Source: Diphasiastrum complanatum
Taxonomy: Eukaryota > Streptophyta > Lycopodiopsida > Lycopodiales > Lycopodiaceae
Assembly (NCBI GenBank): GCA_029204225.1
Contig: CM055095.1
Location: forward strand, 67,295,940 to 67,359,939
Direction: 5' to 3'
Length of the DNA: 64,000 nt
Numbering within the stretch: position 1 is the stretch's first letter; every line of letters starts with the position of its first letter. This document shows positions 34,874-49,799 of the stretch, piece by piece. The notes below the pieces were generated by a model. That model was not told where the DNA came from. It ran no database searches and saw nothing but the letters and a program-made list of their open reading frames with translations. The position numbers were made by a program, and so were the translations under genes.

Positions 34874-34985
34874 TTGGGCCTAGTGACGGTCGAAACTAAA
34901 GATAAAAATAAGAGTATGTTTACAAAGGGTTGGGCCTAGTGACGGTCGAAACTAAAGAAAAGAAATAAAAGTACGTTTACAAAGG
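34874..34985. repeat. 56-bp tandem duplication
   Basis: TTGGGCCTAGTGACGGTCGA begins at 34874 and again at 34930, each followed by AACTAAAGA, an A-rich stretch and GTTTACAAAGG. It lies just beyond the 3' end of the transposon-protein-like exon. Confidence 0.85.
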
Positions 34986-35009
34986 ATCTTTTTGATATTG
35001 AGAACTCCT

Positions 35010-35633
35010 CTAATGATTTGAACGTTTAGAATAATACATAAAACACTCACTTAAAGGTTTAGTAAATGATACTTGTTTTCTCTTCTTAGAGTGCAAAGAC
35101 AGTTTTGACAAACACCAAATCATTGTTTGATTTTGCATGTAGAAAGGGTCTCCGTCATCTGTCATGGCGTTCACAATATTTCCTTCTGTTGTAATTGAAG
35201 TCACTTTCACAATAACAAGCAAGTTTTTTTCACTAGGATAGTAGCATTTGAATTTAGCAGTGAAAACTACTACTCCTTCAGAATTCATACAATCAACAAC
35301 GTCATCAATGTTGTATAATGGACAGTTGGCAAGAACGAATTCATTCATGTTGACAATATCTGCATTATCTCACAAGATTTCTTTTGCAATGACATCGATG
35401 GAAATATAGTTGTAAACGTCTCCTAGGCAATCAAAATCATCGTGAGGGTATGGCAAAGGACAATCCATTTTAAATACCTTTGAAATTAGGACCACACTTT
35501 TATCCGTACTAACTTCTCTGAAAAAATATGTTCCATTTGATTCGGCATTTAAGACATTTCCAAATGCAACCACTTCTTTCCGAAAAAATAGAACAACTGG
35601 AATATCTTCTCTTGGACAGTCCATGTAGTGACC
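35010..35633 (-). pseudogene. Transposon-protein-like exon (DUF8039/En-Spm-like)
   Basis: Minus strand. A strong acceptor (long T run, TTTCCAG) ends at 35634. A frame follows to 35010 with a single in-frame TGA (35370-35372). The first half reads MDCPREDIPVVLFFRKEVVA, then FGNVLN and MDCPLPYPHDDFDCLGDV. The second half starts NCPLYNIDDVVDCMNSEGVV and looks like a diverged second copy of the same layout (CP...VV...aromatic/charged strand...). The pattern of a Cys-Pro start, V-A-x-G turn and LP-x-P box resembles the C-terminal DUF8039/Tnp1-like region of plant En/Spm-related proteins. This is a remote call from pattern only. No other exon is seen upstream. Confidence 0.35.
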
Positions 35634-35759
35634 CTGGAAAAAAAAATATAAGTATACTTTATGTTAGAATTTGCAATGCTATTGAAAGTATAATCAGCAA
35701 AATTTTGAAACTGCAATAAAAGTATAATTAACAAAAATATGAGACAGTAACAAAATTAT

Positions 35760-36035
35760 GAAACCTTAGCCCTTAGCTCTTGGCACTTAGCCCGTAGCCG
35801 TTGGCCCTTGTCCCTAGGCCATTAACCCTCAACCCTTAACCCCAAGAACCAGCCCTTAACCCTCGGCCCTTAGCCTTAGCAGTTCGCCTTTAACTTTTAG
35901 CCCTTGTTCCTTGCCCTTGGCACTTGCTCCTAGGCCCTTGCCCCTTGGCCCTTAAGCCTTAGCACTTGGCCCTTTGTCCGTGGTCCTTACCAATTAACCC
36001 TTAGCCTAAGCCCTTGGCCCATAGCTCTTGACTTT
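35760..36035. repeat. Degenerate CCCTTAG/CCCTTGG array
   Basis: About 270 bp built from 6-8-bp words CCCTTAG, CCCTTGG, ACCCTTAA and GGCCCTTG, close to the plant telomere complement CCCTAAA. No coding frame. Confidence 0.7.
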
Positions 36036-36039
36036 TTTG

Positions 36040-37440
36040 TATGTTAAGTGTTTTTTTCTTGTCATTATGATTATTAATTTTGTATTTATTTAAGGTTGTT
36101 TACTTGTTTACAATTCATTTTTTAATTGTTTACATTTTTAATTGCTTTAAGAGTTTTTGTTGTTGTTGTTATTTTTCTTTAAGTTTTGCCATTTTTTAGA
36201 TAAAATAATTTTTTTGATCTTTATATCTTATTTTGATTTTTTTTAGATGTTTTCATTTTTTCAACTTTATTTTTTGATATTTTTTGAAATGTTTTACATA
36301 AAAGTATTGTTCTGGTTTTTTTATTTATTTTGCACACTATTTTGATTTTTTTATATTTTTTAACTTTTTAAATCATATTTTGTTATTTTTTTTTTTGGGT
36401 TTTTTTGCACAAAAGTATTGTGTTGAGATTTTTTTGGGATTTTTTACACTATTTTGTTTATTTTCTTTTTAATTTTTTAATTTTGTTAGTTTATTTTTTG
36501 ATTTTTTTTGGGGTTTTTTGCATAAAATTATTGTTAAGAGTTTTTTTTGGATTTTCTCCAGTATTTTATTTTTTAAAGAATTTTTTTAATTTTTTTAGCT
36601 TTTTTTTGGCTTTTTTTTGAGTTTTTTTTTACATTAGTTTGCTTTTTTTTCTAGATAGTTTTTTTTTTATATTTCTTACATAAAACTATTTTTTGTTTTT
36701 TTTGGGGTTCTTTACAGTATTTTGATTTTTTTTTTAATTTTTCTTTTTCATTTTTTGAAGCTTATTTTTGGGTTTTTCTTGGAAATTTTTTACATTAAAT
36801 TATTGTTTTTTTTTTTTTGGGATTTTTTATTATTCTGTTTTTCTTTTAGATAAATTTCATTTGATTTTGCTTTTTTTTTTTTTTGGGATTTCTTACATAA
36901 AATTATTGTTTTGATTTTTTTGCGTTCATTACATTATTTTGATTTTTTTTGTTCTTTTTCTCACTTTAATAAGCTTCTTTTTAGCTTTTTTAGGGATTTT
37001 TTTTTACATAAATTATTGTTTTGACTTTTTACATTATTTTGTTTTTATTTTAGATAAATTTCATTTATTTTTGCTTTTTTTTTTTTTTTTTGAATCTCTT
37101 ACTTAAAATTATTGTTTGATTTTTTTGCGTTCATTATATTATTTTGTTTTTTTAGTTTTTTTCATTTTAATAAGCTTCTTTTTGGTTTTTTTCTAGGATT
37201 CTTTTACATAAAATTATTGTTTTGATTTTTTATATTATTTTGTTTTTATTTTTGATAAATTTCATTTATTTTTGTTTTTATTTTTGGATTACTTACATAG
37301 AAATATTGTTTTGATTTTTTTGGGAATGTTTACACTATTTTGATTTTTATACATTATTTTGATTTTGATAGATTCTTTATAGTTTTTTGATTTTTTTTTT
37401 TTTTTAAATTTTCAGATGTTTTTCTTACTTTTGTATTATC
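36040..37440. repeat. T-rich minisatellite, about 110-bp period
   Basis: About 1.4 kb that is over 60% T. The phrase TTACATAAAA(T/G)TATTGTT recurs near 36294, 36408, 36521, 36677, 36791, 36894, 37005, 37100, 37204 and 37303, giving around ten units. Later units also share TTTTAGATAAATTTCATTTA and TTTAATAAGCTTCTTTTT. Predicted frames here are artefacts. Confidence 0.75.
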
Positions 37441-37790
37441 AAGTTCATGGAAAGGATGAGGAGAAAGGAGAGCACAATTGAAGCACCAAATAATCCCATA
37501 AGCATTTGGTGCAACATCAACACTTTCCAAGCTATATGTAGATTCTTCAACTAGTTGATTTTACAACAATTGGGGCCATGAATTTCCATTCTACTAAAAT
37601 GGACCCCAAAAAATACTTTTCATTCTCTTATGGAGTTCTTATGTCTTCTTGACACGTGGCATAGCATTTGTCCCATAAGCATTTCTGGAATTTGACTATG
37701 CAAAAAAAACATAAATAAATACCCCCCCCCCCTCAACCCACAAAACGTAGAGTTTTTTATCATAGTTTTTTCAAGTATCAAATCATACAT
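37440..37790. other. No recognised feature
   Basis: About 350 bp of unique-looking sequence ending in a run of C (37722-37731) and AT-rich DNA. Confidence 0.4.
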
Positions 37791-38037
37791 ACATATATAT
37801 ATATATATCTAACGTGGCGGACCTCAGACGCGATGCGCGTTCGCGTCCGCGTCCGAACGCGGATGCACCAGGGGTGCGTCCGGGTACCCAGAGGCGTTCG
37901 ATTTTTTTAAAATTTTTTTTTTTAATGTTTTTAGAGTTAAAAAAAAATATGGACGCGTCTAGGGGTCGGACACATCCGGGTCCGGATGCCGGACGCGGAC
38001 GCAGATTGCCCGCGTCCGGCCTCAATGCGCATCCCTG

Positions 38038-38050
<13 letters not shown>
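37790..38050. mobile_element. GC-rich short element in (TA)n, copy A
   Basis: Between (TA)n tracts, TATCTAACGTGGCGGACCTC opens a unit rich in GCGTCCGCGTCCG and GGACGCGGACGC, two mutually complementary word families, with a central T run and A run. It ends GCGCATCCCTGTATAATATA. The unit is about 235 bp and non-coding. It could be a Micron-like MITE that targets or carries microsatellite ends. Confidence 0.5.
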
Positions 38051-38094
<44 letters not shown>

Positions 38095-38101
<7 letters not shown>

Positions 38102-38325
38102 AACGTGGCGGACCTCGGACGCGATGCGCGTTTGCGTCCGCGTCCGAACGCGGATGCACCAAGGGTGCGTCCGAGTGCCCGGACGCGTCCGATTTTTTAA
38201 ATTTTTTTTTTTTAATGTTTTTAGAGTTAAAAAAAAATATGGACACGTCTGGGGGTCGGACACATCCGGGTCCGGATGCCGGACGCGGACGCAGATTGCC
38301 CGCGTCCGGCCTGGACGCGCATCCC

Positions 38326-38340
<15 letters not shown>
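38095..38340. mobile_element. GC-rich short element in (TA)n, copy B
   Basis: Nearly identical to copy A, about 293 bp away in the same orientation, again framed by long (TA)n (38041-38098 and 38335-38394). The (TA)n between A and B is shared. Confidence 0.55.
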
Positions 38341-38397
<57 letters not shown>

Positions 38398-39090
38398 TCG
38401 TTGATGGGCAATGGCAGCCGATCTAGGTGACGGTCGATGATTTGGAAATTCATATGTCGTTGACGGGCGATAACGACCGATCTAGGTGGCGGCCGATCTA
38501 GAACTCAAACCTGGCAAATTTGCAAGTCCTTTTGGTACTAAAAATCTAAAATTGCAGATTGAAAGCCTTGTATATTTTCCTAGTCTTTGTAGACAATATA
38601 TTGAATGTGTAATGTACAAATGGTTCCTGAATATTGACTATTTGAACATATGTATTTAACCTGGTTTGTATCTTTGTGTTCTAACAGTGATATCGTCTAT
38701 GAGGAAGATTTTATAAGAATATGTAAGCTTTGCTATATAAATTAACGATGAAGGTGCAAACAACTGGATAAAAGCAGGTTGTTGGCGCTCTTTCTGGGAC
38801 AAATATTTTCTTGTATAGCCATAGCTCAATAAACTTTCCACAAATATATCTTCTTGTTTATCTAGCCGCATCTTTTAGGGGCAACCAACAACATCTTTCG
38901 GTGAGTATGAGCCCGAAGCTAGGTATCAAGCCACCCATCCCGCCTCCTGTTGAAGAGGAGATGCATTTAAGAGGTTTTTTGGTTTTTTATTTTTTTGGGA
39001 AAAATGTCGGTTTCCCTCTTGGATTATGCCGATTTTCCACCCCCCCCTCTCTCCCCCCCCCGTAGTGCAGCTGTTGATGCTGCAGCTCTA
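38113..39090. repeat. Tandem duplication, unit 1 (978 bp)
   Basis: The unit runs from inside copy B (CCTCGGACGCGATGCGCG) through CGTCGTTGATGGGCAATGG and unique sequence to GCAGCTCTA. It is repeated head to tail by unit 2, with only scattered substitutions and a shorter (TA)n in unit 2. Confidence 0.9.
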
Positions 39091-39306
39091 CCTCGGACGC
39101 GATGCGCGTTTGCGTCCGCGTCTGAACGCGGATGCACCAAGGGTGCGTCCGGGTCCCCGGACGCGTCCGATTTTTTAAATTTTTTTTTTTTTAATGTTTT
39201 TAGAGTTAAAAAAAAATATGGACACGTCTGGGGGTCGGACACATCCGGGTCCGGATGCCGGACGCGGACGCAGATTGCCCGCGTCCGGCCTGGACGCGCA
39301 TCCCTG

Positions 39307-39350
<44 letters not shown>

Positions 39351-40045
39351 TCGTTGATGGGCAATGGCCGCCGATCTAGGTGACGGTCGATGATTTGGAA
39401 ATTCATATGTCGTTGACGGGCGATAACGACCGATCTAGGTGGCGGCCGATCTAGAACTCAAATCTGGCAAATTTGCAAGTCCTTTTGGTACTAAAAATCT
39501 AAAATTGCAGATTGAAAGCCTTGTATATTTTCCTAGTCTTTGTAGACAATATATTGAATGTGTAATGTACAAATGGTTCCTGAATATTGACTATTTGAAC
39601 ATATGTATTTAACCTGGTTTGTATCTTTGTGTTCTAACAATGATATCGTCCATGAGGAAGATTTTATAAGAATATGTAAGCTTTGCTATATAAATTAACG
39701 ATGAAGGTGCAAACAACTGGATAAAAGCAGGTTGTTGGCGCTCTTTCTGGGACAAATATTTTCTTGTATAGCCATAGCTCAATAAACTTTCCACAAATAT
39801 ATCTTCTTGTTTATCTAGCCGCATCTTTTAGGGGCAACCAACAACATCTTTCGGTGAGTATGAGCCCGAAGCTAGGTATCAAGCCACCCATCCTGCCTCC
39901 TGTTGAAGAGGAGATGCATTTAAGAGGCTTTTTGGTTTTTTATTTTTTTGGGAAAAATGTCGGTTTCCCTCTTGGATTATGCCGATTTTCCACCCTCCTC
40001 TCTCTCCCCCCCCGTAGTGCAGCTGTTGATGCTGCAGCTCTACCT
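39091..40045. repeat. Tandem duplication, unit 2 (about 953 bp)
   Basis: Corresponding positions are offset by 978 bp before the (TA)n and 953 bp after it. The join at 39090/39091 reads GCTCTA|CCTCGGACG. The end of unit 2 reads GCTCTACCTCCCCC, so CCTC is present at both edges, as for a microhomology-mediated event. Matching short frames in both units are not genes. Confidence 0.9.
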
Positions 40046-40165
40046 CCCCCCCCCTACCCCCCCCCCCCCCCCCAAGTTGCACAATATGGGGCTAGGGTTT
40101 TTGGGTCTGTCGGGTTTTTGGATAGGGTTTTGGGTTAGGGATTCTGGATTAGGGTTTTTGGATCT
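40046..40165. repeat. C run and telomere-like TTAGGG patch
   Basis: A C-rich run (40046-40073) is followed by GCTAGGGTTTTTGGG, GGATAGGGTTTTGGG and GGATTAGGGTTTTTGG, words close to the plant telomere repeat TTTAGGG. Confidence 0.6.
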
Positions 40166-40169
40166 ATAG

Positions 40170-41040
40170 GAGGCCGATCCAATTGGTATTGAATGGCTTT
40201 GGACCACATGACTTCTGTACGAACAAACTTTGCAAGTCCACAATACCTTAGTGAACATGTCGATACAGTCTTTTTGGCCCAAAAAGATCCTAAGACTATT
40301 TCATATGCGATAGTTCTCATTTGAAGAAGAAAATGAGTTGTTTTGGTTAGTGTTGACTCATCAGTGGCATGGACAACTTATACAATCAAAATATCATGCT
40401 TAACAGTTTAGTATAAAGAATTTCACAAAGCTAATTCAACATATATGGTGGAAGGAAGCATAATCACGTACAGAAAGTTCATATACGTATCTGTATTGTT
40501 TTCAACTTTAAGCTTTTGAAGAGTATACGAATGTGTGTACCACCTTGAAGTTGTGTTTGTTGCTCCATTGTTTGCAACCTCAGCTTCAGCTCACTATTTT
40601 CACTCGTGAGTCTTGTTGAATCATCTCTCTACAAAAGTCATGTGAGGTAATTGAGATACACCAAGGAGTATGCATGAAATAGAAAGTCAAAGCAAACCAA
40701 GCGTTCGAGCCAACAAATTGAAATAGACACTCACCTGCAACATTGTTAGCTGAGCAGATAGATTAGTAGCTTCACCTTGCAGGGTCTGCACCTTGCACTC
40801 GAGTTCTGGAATATAACTCATCTTTCTTTCTTTCGAGCATCCCTACACATGGCTAAAATCCTGGCAAATCATTCAAGATGCTAAGAATATGCAAAACACC
40901 AATTCTCCTGTGAAATCTGTAGTTTGTGAACATTGAATGAAATTGCAATTGAAACTCTCTAATTGTGTGTAGTTTTTCTATGAATCTACCACAAGAATCT
41001 GAACTATGATGAGTCCCCATCTAGCTAGGCAACACATTAA
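40170..41040. other. No recognised gene
   Basis: About 870 bp without a convincing frame or known repeat. Short coiled-coil-like reading on the minus strand near 40560-40830 is too broken to call. Confidence 0.35.
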
Positions 41041-41049
41041 ATCCCAAAT

Positions 41050-44431
<3,382 letters not shown>

Positions 44432-45300
44432 TGGAAATCTGCAAAATTGGACCAAGAATGGATTCTAAAATGATCCACAAGAGTGATTGGATGTTAGATA
44501 CAATTGATTCATCAATCTACACAAGATTTAGATCAATCTAGATCAAATTTAGATGAGAAAATCTAACAAGAACAATCATAAATGAAAGGGAATTGTACTT
44601 GCTGGTTTCACATGTGTGAAAACCTATCAGAGTACGAACTCCAGCCTGAAATCAAAGTACAATATGATAGGAACGCAAAACTATCAAGAAAAATCAAGAC
44701 AAATGATGAAATTGACAAGAATTGCCTCCAAAACCAAGATTGGTGTTGCTTGTTGATTATGGCCAAATGTGGTTCTATATATACAAAAAGTGGGAGCTCG
44801 TGGTACTGATCATCCCTCTGATCCCACATGTGTGAGGGTGCTTTGTCATGTGATGATTCATCATGCAAAATTGACACTTGGACAAAACCTTCTATTTTGA
44901 GCACTTTTGGTCCATTTTTTTTCTATGTAGAGAACTAGGAAAAACTCTTCTAGAAGTGAAAATTCGACTTCCTCAGATTATTCCACACGTGTGAGCAGAC
45001 CTCTACACATGGGTTTTGACACCTAATCTCATGATGTGGCTTCATGCAATCTCTAGATTGATGCCATGTGGCATATGACTAAAAAACATGATTTTGGCCT
45101 TTTTAGCCAATAGAACTTGATTAAAACTATATGTACAAGCTATATGATTGTACTACATGAAAAGTACATCTATTTCACATGTGGGAATAGGCTCCACACA
45201 TGTGTAATCATCCTATATACATAGATTTGGCCTTGACCAAGCATAATTTTTGCATTTTTCACATTGCAATTATTTGAGAGAGTATGTAGCCTCTCCAGAG
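44432..45300 (-). repeat. Putative 5' LTR of the relic
   Basis: Starts TGGAAATCTG next to the primer-binding site. The far edge is not defined. It contains several CACA(T/C)GTGTGAG words (for example near 44610, 44825 and 44985), also seen in the leader near 44068 and 44250. No gene. Confidence 0.35.
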
Positions 45301-46630
45301 GTATGGATCCCCACGGTACAATAGGCATCCTTTCAAGTATTACCCTTAATAGAGGGAAAGTGGCCTAGCCTTTGAATGGATTTTAAGGATTAAAATGGGC
45401 TTTTAGGCCTCACAATGAATTATATTTAATTTGGGACCCAAGGTCCATTTCTAAGTTAAAATGGTATTTAATATAGAAAAGGCTTTTAAGAGGTCACAAG
45501 ATCGTGACAAATATAGCCTGGGAGGCAAAGAGTCAATTGGATTGCTTTCAATGGAAAGAAGTCATTGCTAGATATTGCTAATGATCGTGCCCTTATTTAC
45601 TGCCACCTGGTTTTCTAAGATGTTAGGAGTTACTAGCGTTATTTTTTTTTAGATATTTAGGCCCTTTGCAATAGCGTGTCATGTTTGATCATATTCTTAT
45701 TAATGTGGAGTTTGAAATTTTTAGCGTGAGAATATAAGCAAATTTTATAAACATAACGCAACCCATCTTGTTGATCATGTCTATGTTCTGAATATTTCAT
45801 AGGTAAAATTCTAAAGTTGATAAGTTAGAGGCGACTAGAATCTTTTTGAGAAAATGGGATAAAAGCAAGGCGTTGAAGAGGAGAGATACTTTCATTAGGT
45901 TAGAGGATTCTCCCAAAACTCTCAAATCTTCAAAAGACTAGGGCAAAAGCATGAGTATGGCAAAAACTTATTAGACTAGCAATGATAGAAAAATGCATTT
46001 TTACAAAGTTAATGCTTAAAGTAGAAGAAAAAAGACCTTGTGGGATACATATAAGAAATTATCTTTGTTGTTTTATTTTAGGTGTAAAAATTAACAATAG
46101 TAAATTGTTGGTTCGGAATATTTATTTAGAATGAGTTTTCACTTTCAATTCTAATTCTGTTGAGATGGAGATTTTGTTTCATTTATTGGATGAGTAGGCA
46201 TATGCATGCCAAACATAAAAATCTCTAATTAAAAAAGTCAAACTTCAATTTTCCAAGAAAGAAAAACTCTAGAATTCATGTAAGTCATCAGTTTAGAAGC
46301 ATGTTTAATGAGGACACATTTGGTGAATGACAATAATGATCTCTTATATATGGTCAACTAAAAAAAGATCCCGGCAACAACAAAGAAACGAACTCCTATT
46401 GTCTAAACGCAAAGTCTAGTAGGTTAACACAATCTTGTCAATCTTGTCCACCTAACTTCAAGAGAAACATTCATTGCAAGGAACATGTAATACACACTTG
46501 GAATAGGTAACAGATAGAAAGCAAGTGGATTCTATGGGTTTGAAGGACTATTGCACTTTCAGTAATAGGTCTAAAAAGAAAGATATAACTTTACTTAAAA
46601 AGTCGGCCTTGTCCGAAGATGAACTTTTTG
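45300..46630. other. No recognised gene
   Basis: About 1.3 kb of AT-rich DNA without a convincing frame; it may hold further 5' parts of the L1 relic that follows. Confidence 0.35.
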
Positions 46631-46639
46631 AAGCCTTAA

Positions 46640-47940
46640 TGTAACTTACAAAAGGGAAAACTCTAGATCTTGACGGTCTTCCAACAAGATTTTATAAAAT
46701 TTGCTAGGACAAAATTAGGGGGACCTGCTTAAGGCACTAGTTGATAATATCAATAAAATATTGATCAGAGTTTATCGGCTACTTATGATGCTTCATACCC
46801 ATAACAAAATCATTGTGAGAGCCTTGGCTGGAAAATTGTTCCCACCATCAAAAAAATATATTGATCTGGACCCATTTGGACTCATCAAGGATAGGCATGT
46901 CTTGTATAATGTCATCCATATGGTGGTAGCAATAGAGGTGGCATTGTTGCAAAACATTCCTTCAATGGTGGTAGCAATAGAGGTGGCCTTGTTGCAAAAT
47001 TCCTTCAATGGTGGTCAATTTCGACTTGAAAAGGCCTTTTTTAACCTTAGTTGGAGGTACCTCTTATGTTGAATTAAAAAGTTGGATGTTCTAAAGATTA
47101 ATTTGAAGATTATCATAACTCTTTCTAGCAACACCATGGTTGTCATATAAATCAAGTGTAGATTGTCAAACAACATAAGTATCAAAAGTGGAGTCGATGA
47201 AGGTTGTCTTTTGTACTTGTTGTCTACAAATGCTACTCAATCCTTAATGAACAAGATAATAAAAGCTACACATAAGGGAGAGATTCTTGTCATAGAATAA
47301 TATTCCACTGGCTCTTTGCAAATGACATGATTGTCTTTTAGCCACTTTGAAATGTACATTTTGTATTCCCAATGAGTTCGGTTCCAGATCTGAGCTAATG
47401 CTCTGTTTGTCGCCTATAAAGATACGCTAGATCAGGTATACAAAATTAAGTTGAATAAAATATGGTACGTTAACTAGACATTTGGGAATTTCAACGGGGG
47501 TGGCTATTTATAAAAAAGATAAAATTTCATGCATCATGGACAAATTTCAGACCAAATTAGCTAAATGGGAAGCTTCATCCTTGTCATTTGCAAATAGGAT
47601 TTTGGTGCTTAAGCAATTCATTTCTTTGACTTCGGTGTTTTCTCTCAATGTGAATTGGTGCAAAAAAGCTTTAAATTCTAAGAAAAGTCGTTAGCTCATT
47701 TCTTTGGGAGCAAAAATGCAATTGGTAGACCAAAAAGTATGTTCTGCTCCGATGGAATTTTGCAGGTCGGGTGTACAAGATCCAGAAGTAAAAACTTAGA
47801 GATTAATGGAGAAGTTCTTCTTTCAAATATAACCAATATTTGGTATGGATGCATTGATAGTGCAAGGTTACTGACTTTTCCAAAGCTGGCATTCAAGGAA
47901 AATGAGGCGGTTTACATGAATACACAATGAGCATCTAAGT
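46640..47940 (+). mobile_element. L1-type LINE reverse transcriptase relic
   Basis: Plus strand, many stops and frameshifts. L1 RT blocks in order: GKTLDLDGLPTRFYK (about 46658), KIIVRALAGKLFPP, then IKDRHVLYNVIHMV, LEKAFFNLSWRYLL (the block usually FDxxKAFDxxxW), and downstream GISTGVAIYKKDK, then KLAKWEASSLSFANRILVLK. A short local duplication, ATGGTGGTAGCAATAGAGGT, is present at about 46919 and 46967. The copy is old and inactive. Confidence 0.8.
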
Positions 47941-47944
47941 ACTC

Positions 47945-49135
47945 TACCTGGATGTGGCCAAATGCCACCAAACCCTAAGGTTAACCACTTACTAAATGTA
48001 GGGCACCCCCAAAAGTCAAGATAGGGCCCCTAAACAAAATTAGACCCCTAAGGACCCACGAGTCAGTACATGACCAAAATTGGGTCCAACTGAACTTAAG
48101 ACAAACTTAAGATGGCCTAAATAACTAAATACCCATGATACACAAATCTCGACCTTTTGGGTCAAAGTAACCTATGGATTAATTTTAGCATAGTCATTTA
48201 TTTCTAACAATACATTTGCCACTCTTATGGCTTTATCTTTAACCATTTGGCTTTGGCTTTGTTTATGTTCAGATGTGCCAAAGAGAGCCACTAACAGGCT
48301 TCTTTTAGCATTAATTCAAGAGGTAATACCAAGCCTTGATCTTTGAATTGTGAAATTAATTCCGTATTTCCATTCGTTCTAGGAAAGAAACTACCACCCC
48401 ATATCCAAATAAGCAGAATGTCCCATAATGGCTTGTGACATTTATATAACAAGTATTTCACTGTCTCTGACATTCATATAATAAGTGTTTCACTGTCTTT
48501 TCCTCTTTGCTTCATAATGGACACTTATTGTCCAAAACAATAATTCTTCCTAAAATTGACAAATGTCAAGTGATGTTTTTTCAGTAGAACTATTAAAGTT
48601 TGTCTATTTCACGTCAAGATCAATGCAAGTCCAGCTAGCCAAATTGACTAGCCATCCTTAATCTTCCATTTGAAATTGAACTAGTTCTACATAATATACT
48701 GCCTCTAATAGTACCAAAAGCATCATTGTAATCAAAACTCTTTATGTTATTTGCGAAGCTTCATATCCAAGCAGCATGAAGACTTGAAAATCTGTGGTTT
48801 AGTTCATTTTACAGGAAAGATCTCGTTTGAAACACATCTTTGTCTTTCAAGTTAAACTCTATCCTCACATTTTCTACTGACTTGAAAAAACTCCATCAAA
48901 ACATTGCTTGAGAAACCCCTGGATCGATACTAATTTGGCTCTAATCATTTATGCCAGATAACCTTGAAGACCAAACCTTATCTTTACATCCTATTTCTAG
49001 GCCATTTTTCAAAGAAAGATTTTTCTTTTTTCTAGCAATACAAGAGAACAACTTTCCAAACATAGTACTCTATTTTTTCTACCAATACAAGAGGACAAGT
49101 TTGGCTAAGCATTGCTCTCCATTGCTCTTGTTGCT
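47945..49135. other. No recognised gene
   Basis: About 1.2 kb with only short, unconvincing frames on both strands. Confidence 0.35.
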
Positions 49136-49139
49136 GTTT

Positions 49140-49660
49140 TCTCTCTCTCTCTCTCTTAGAGTCGGGCGCCCAGCCTCTTCTCTCTTGTTTTCTGTAAAGA
49201 TTGATTGATAACTAGATCTTGGTGACTTGACTCTTGCTTTCCTACAAGCTTGTTTGTTGGCGCCCTACCAGAAGAGGAGCTTCTCTGCTTTTTGTTGTGA
49301 AATTTTAGCATCTTGCTGATCTTTTCAAGTGGAGTTTGGATCAGCTTTTTTGTCTCTTTTCAAGTTGAAGGAGGGCGGCCATCAGAGATCTTGGAGGAGC
49401 AATTTTTGGCACCCAAAAATCAGAATCTCAAATCTGATTTTTATGCAACCAGTTTTCAGCAAGTTTTGTTTGGAGGAGGGCGCCCAAAAATCTGCTACTG
49501 ATTTTTGGTTGTGGTGTCTCCTTATCTTGTTGTTTTTGTTTTTAGGTTTGCATTTGTGTAGGAGGGCGCCCAAAATTCAGCAAACCCTATTCAGAGTTAG
49601 GTCAACTTGTGGCTGGAAATTTGCAGATTCTCAGCAAGCAGTAAGGTGCTTTCAACAGCC
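49140..49660 (+). repeat. Sequence with recurring GGGCGCCC motif
   Basis: After a (CT)n run, GTCGGGCGCCCAGCC (49160), TTGGCGCCCTACC (49258), GAGGGCGGCCATC (49371), GGAGGGCGCCCAAAAATC (about 49475) and GGAGGGCGCCCAAAATTC (about 49561) recur at roughly 90-110 bp intervals. TTGGCGCCCTACC resembles a retroelement primer-binding site, so this may be an LTR end plus leader. No gag is seen. Confidence 0.35.
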
Positions 49661-49799
49661 CTATTGGAGTGTGTGTTGATCACACTATTTGGCTTCCTGA
49701 TTGGGTTTCGGTGTCTTGCTACTTTGGAGCAAGAGCTTGAAGCTAGTGGTGATCTCTTCAACCAAGATTATGCTTTTGTGTCTAATATTGAAAGATGAA

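Noticed and set aside
36405-36620. Phe/Leu-rich possible membrane protein
   Set aside because: It is a reading of the T-rich minisatellite.
37814-39406. Several frames with Tyr-Ile runs and Arg/Asp-rich ends
   Set aside because: They arise from (TA)n and the GC-rich short elements and differ between strands without codon bias.
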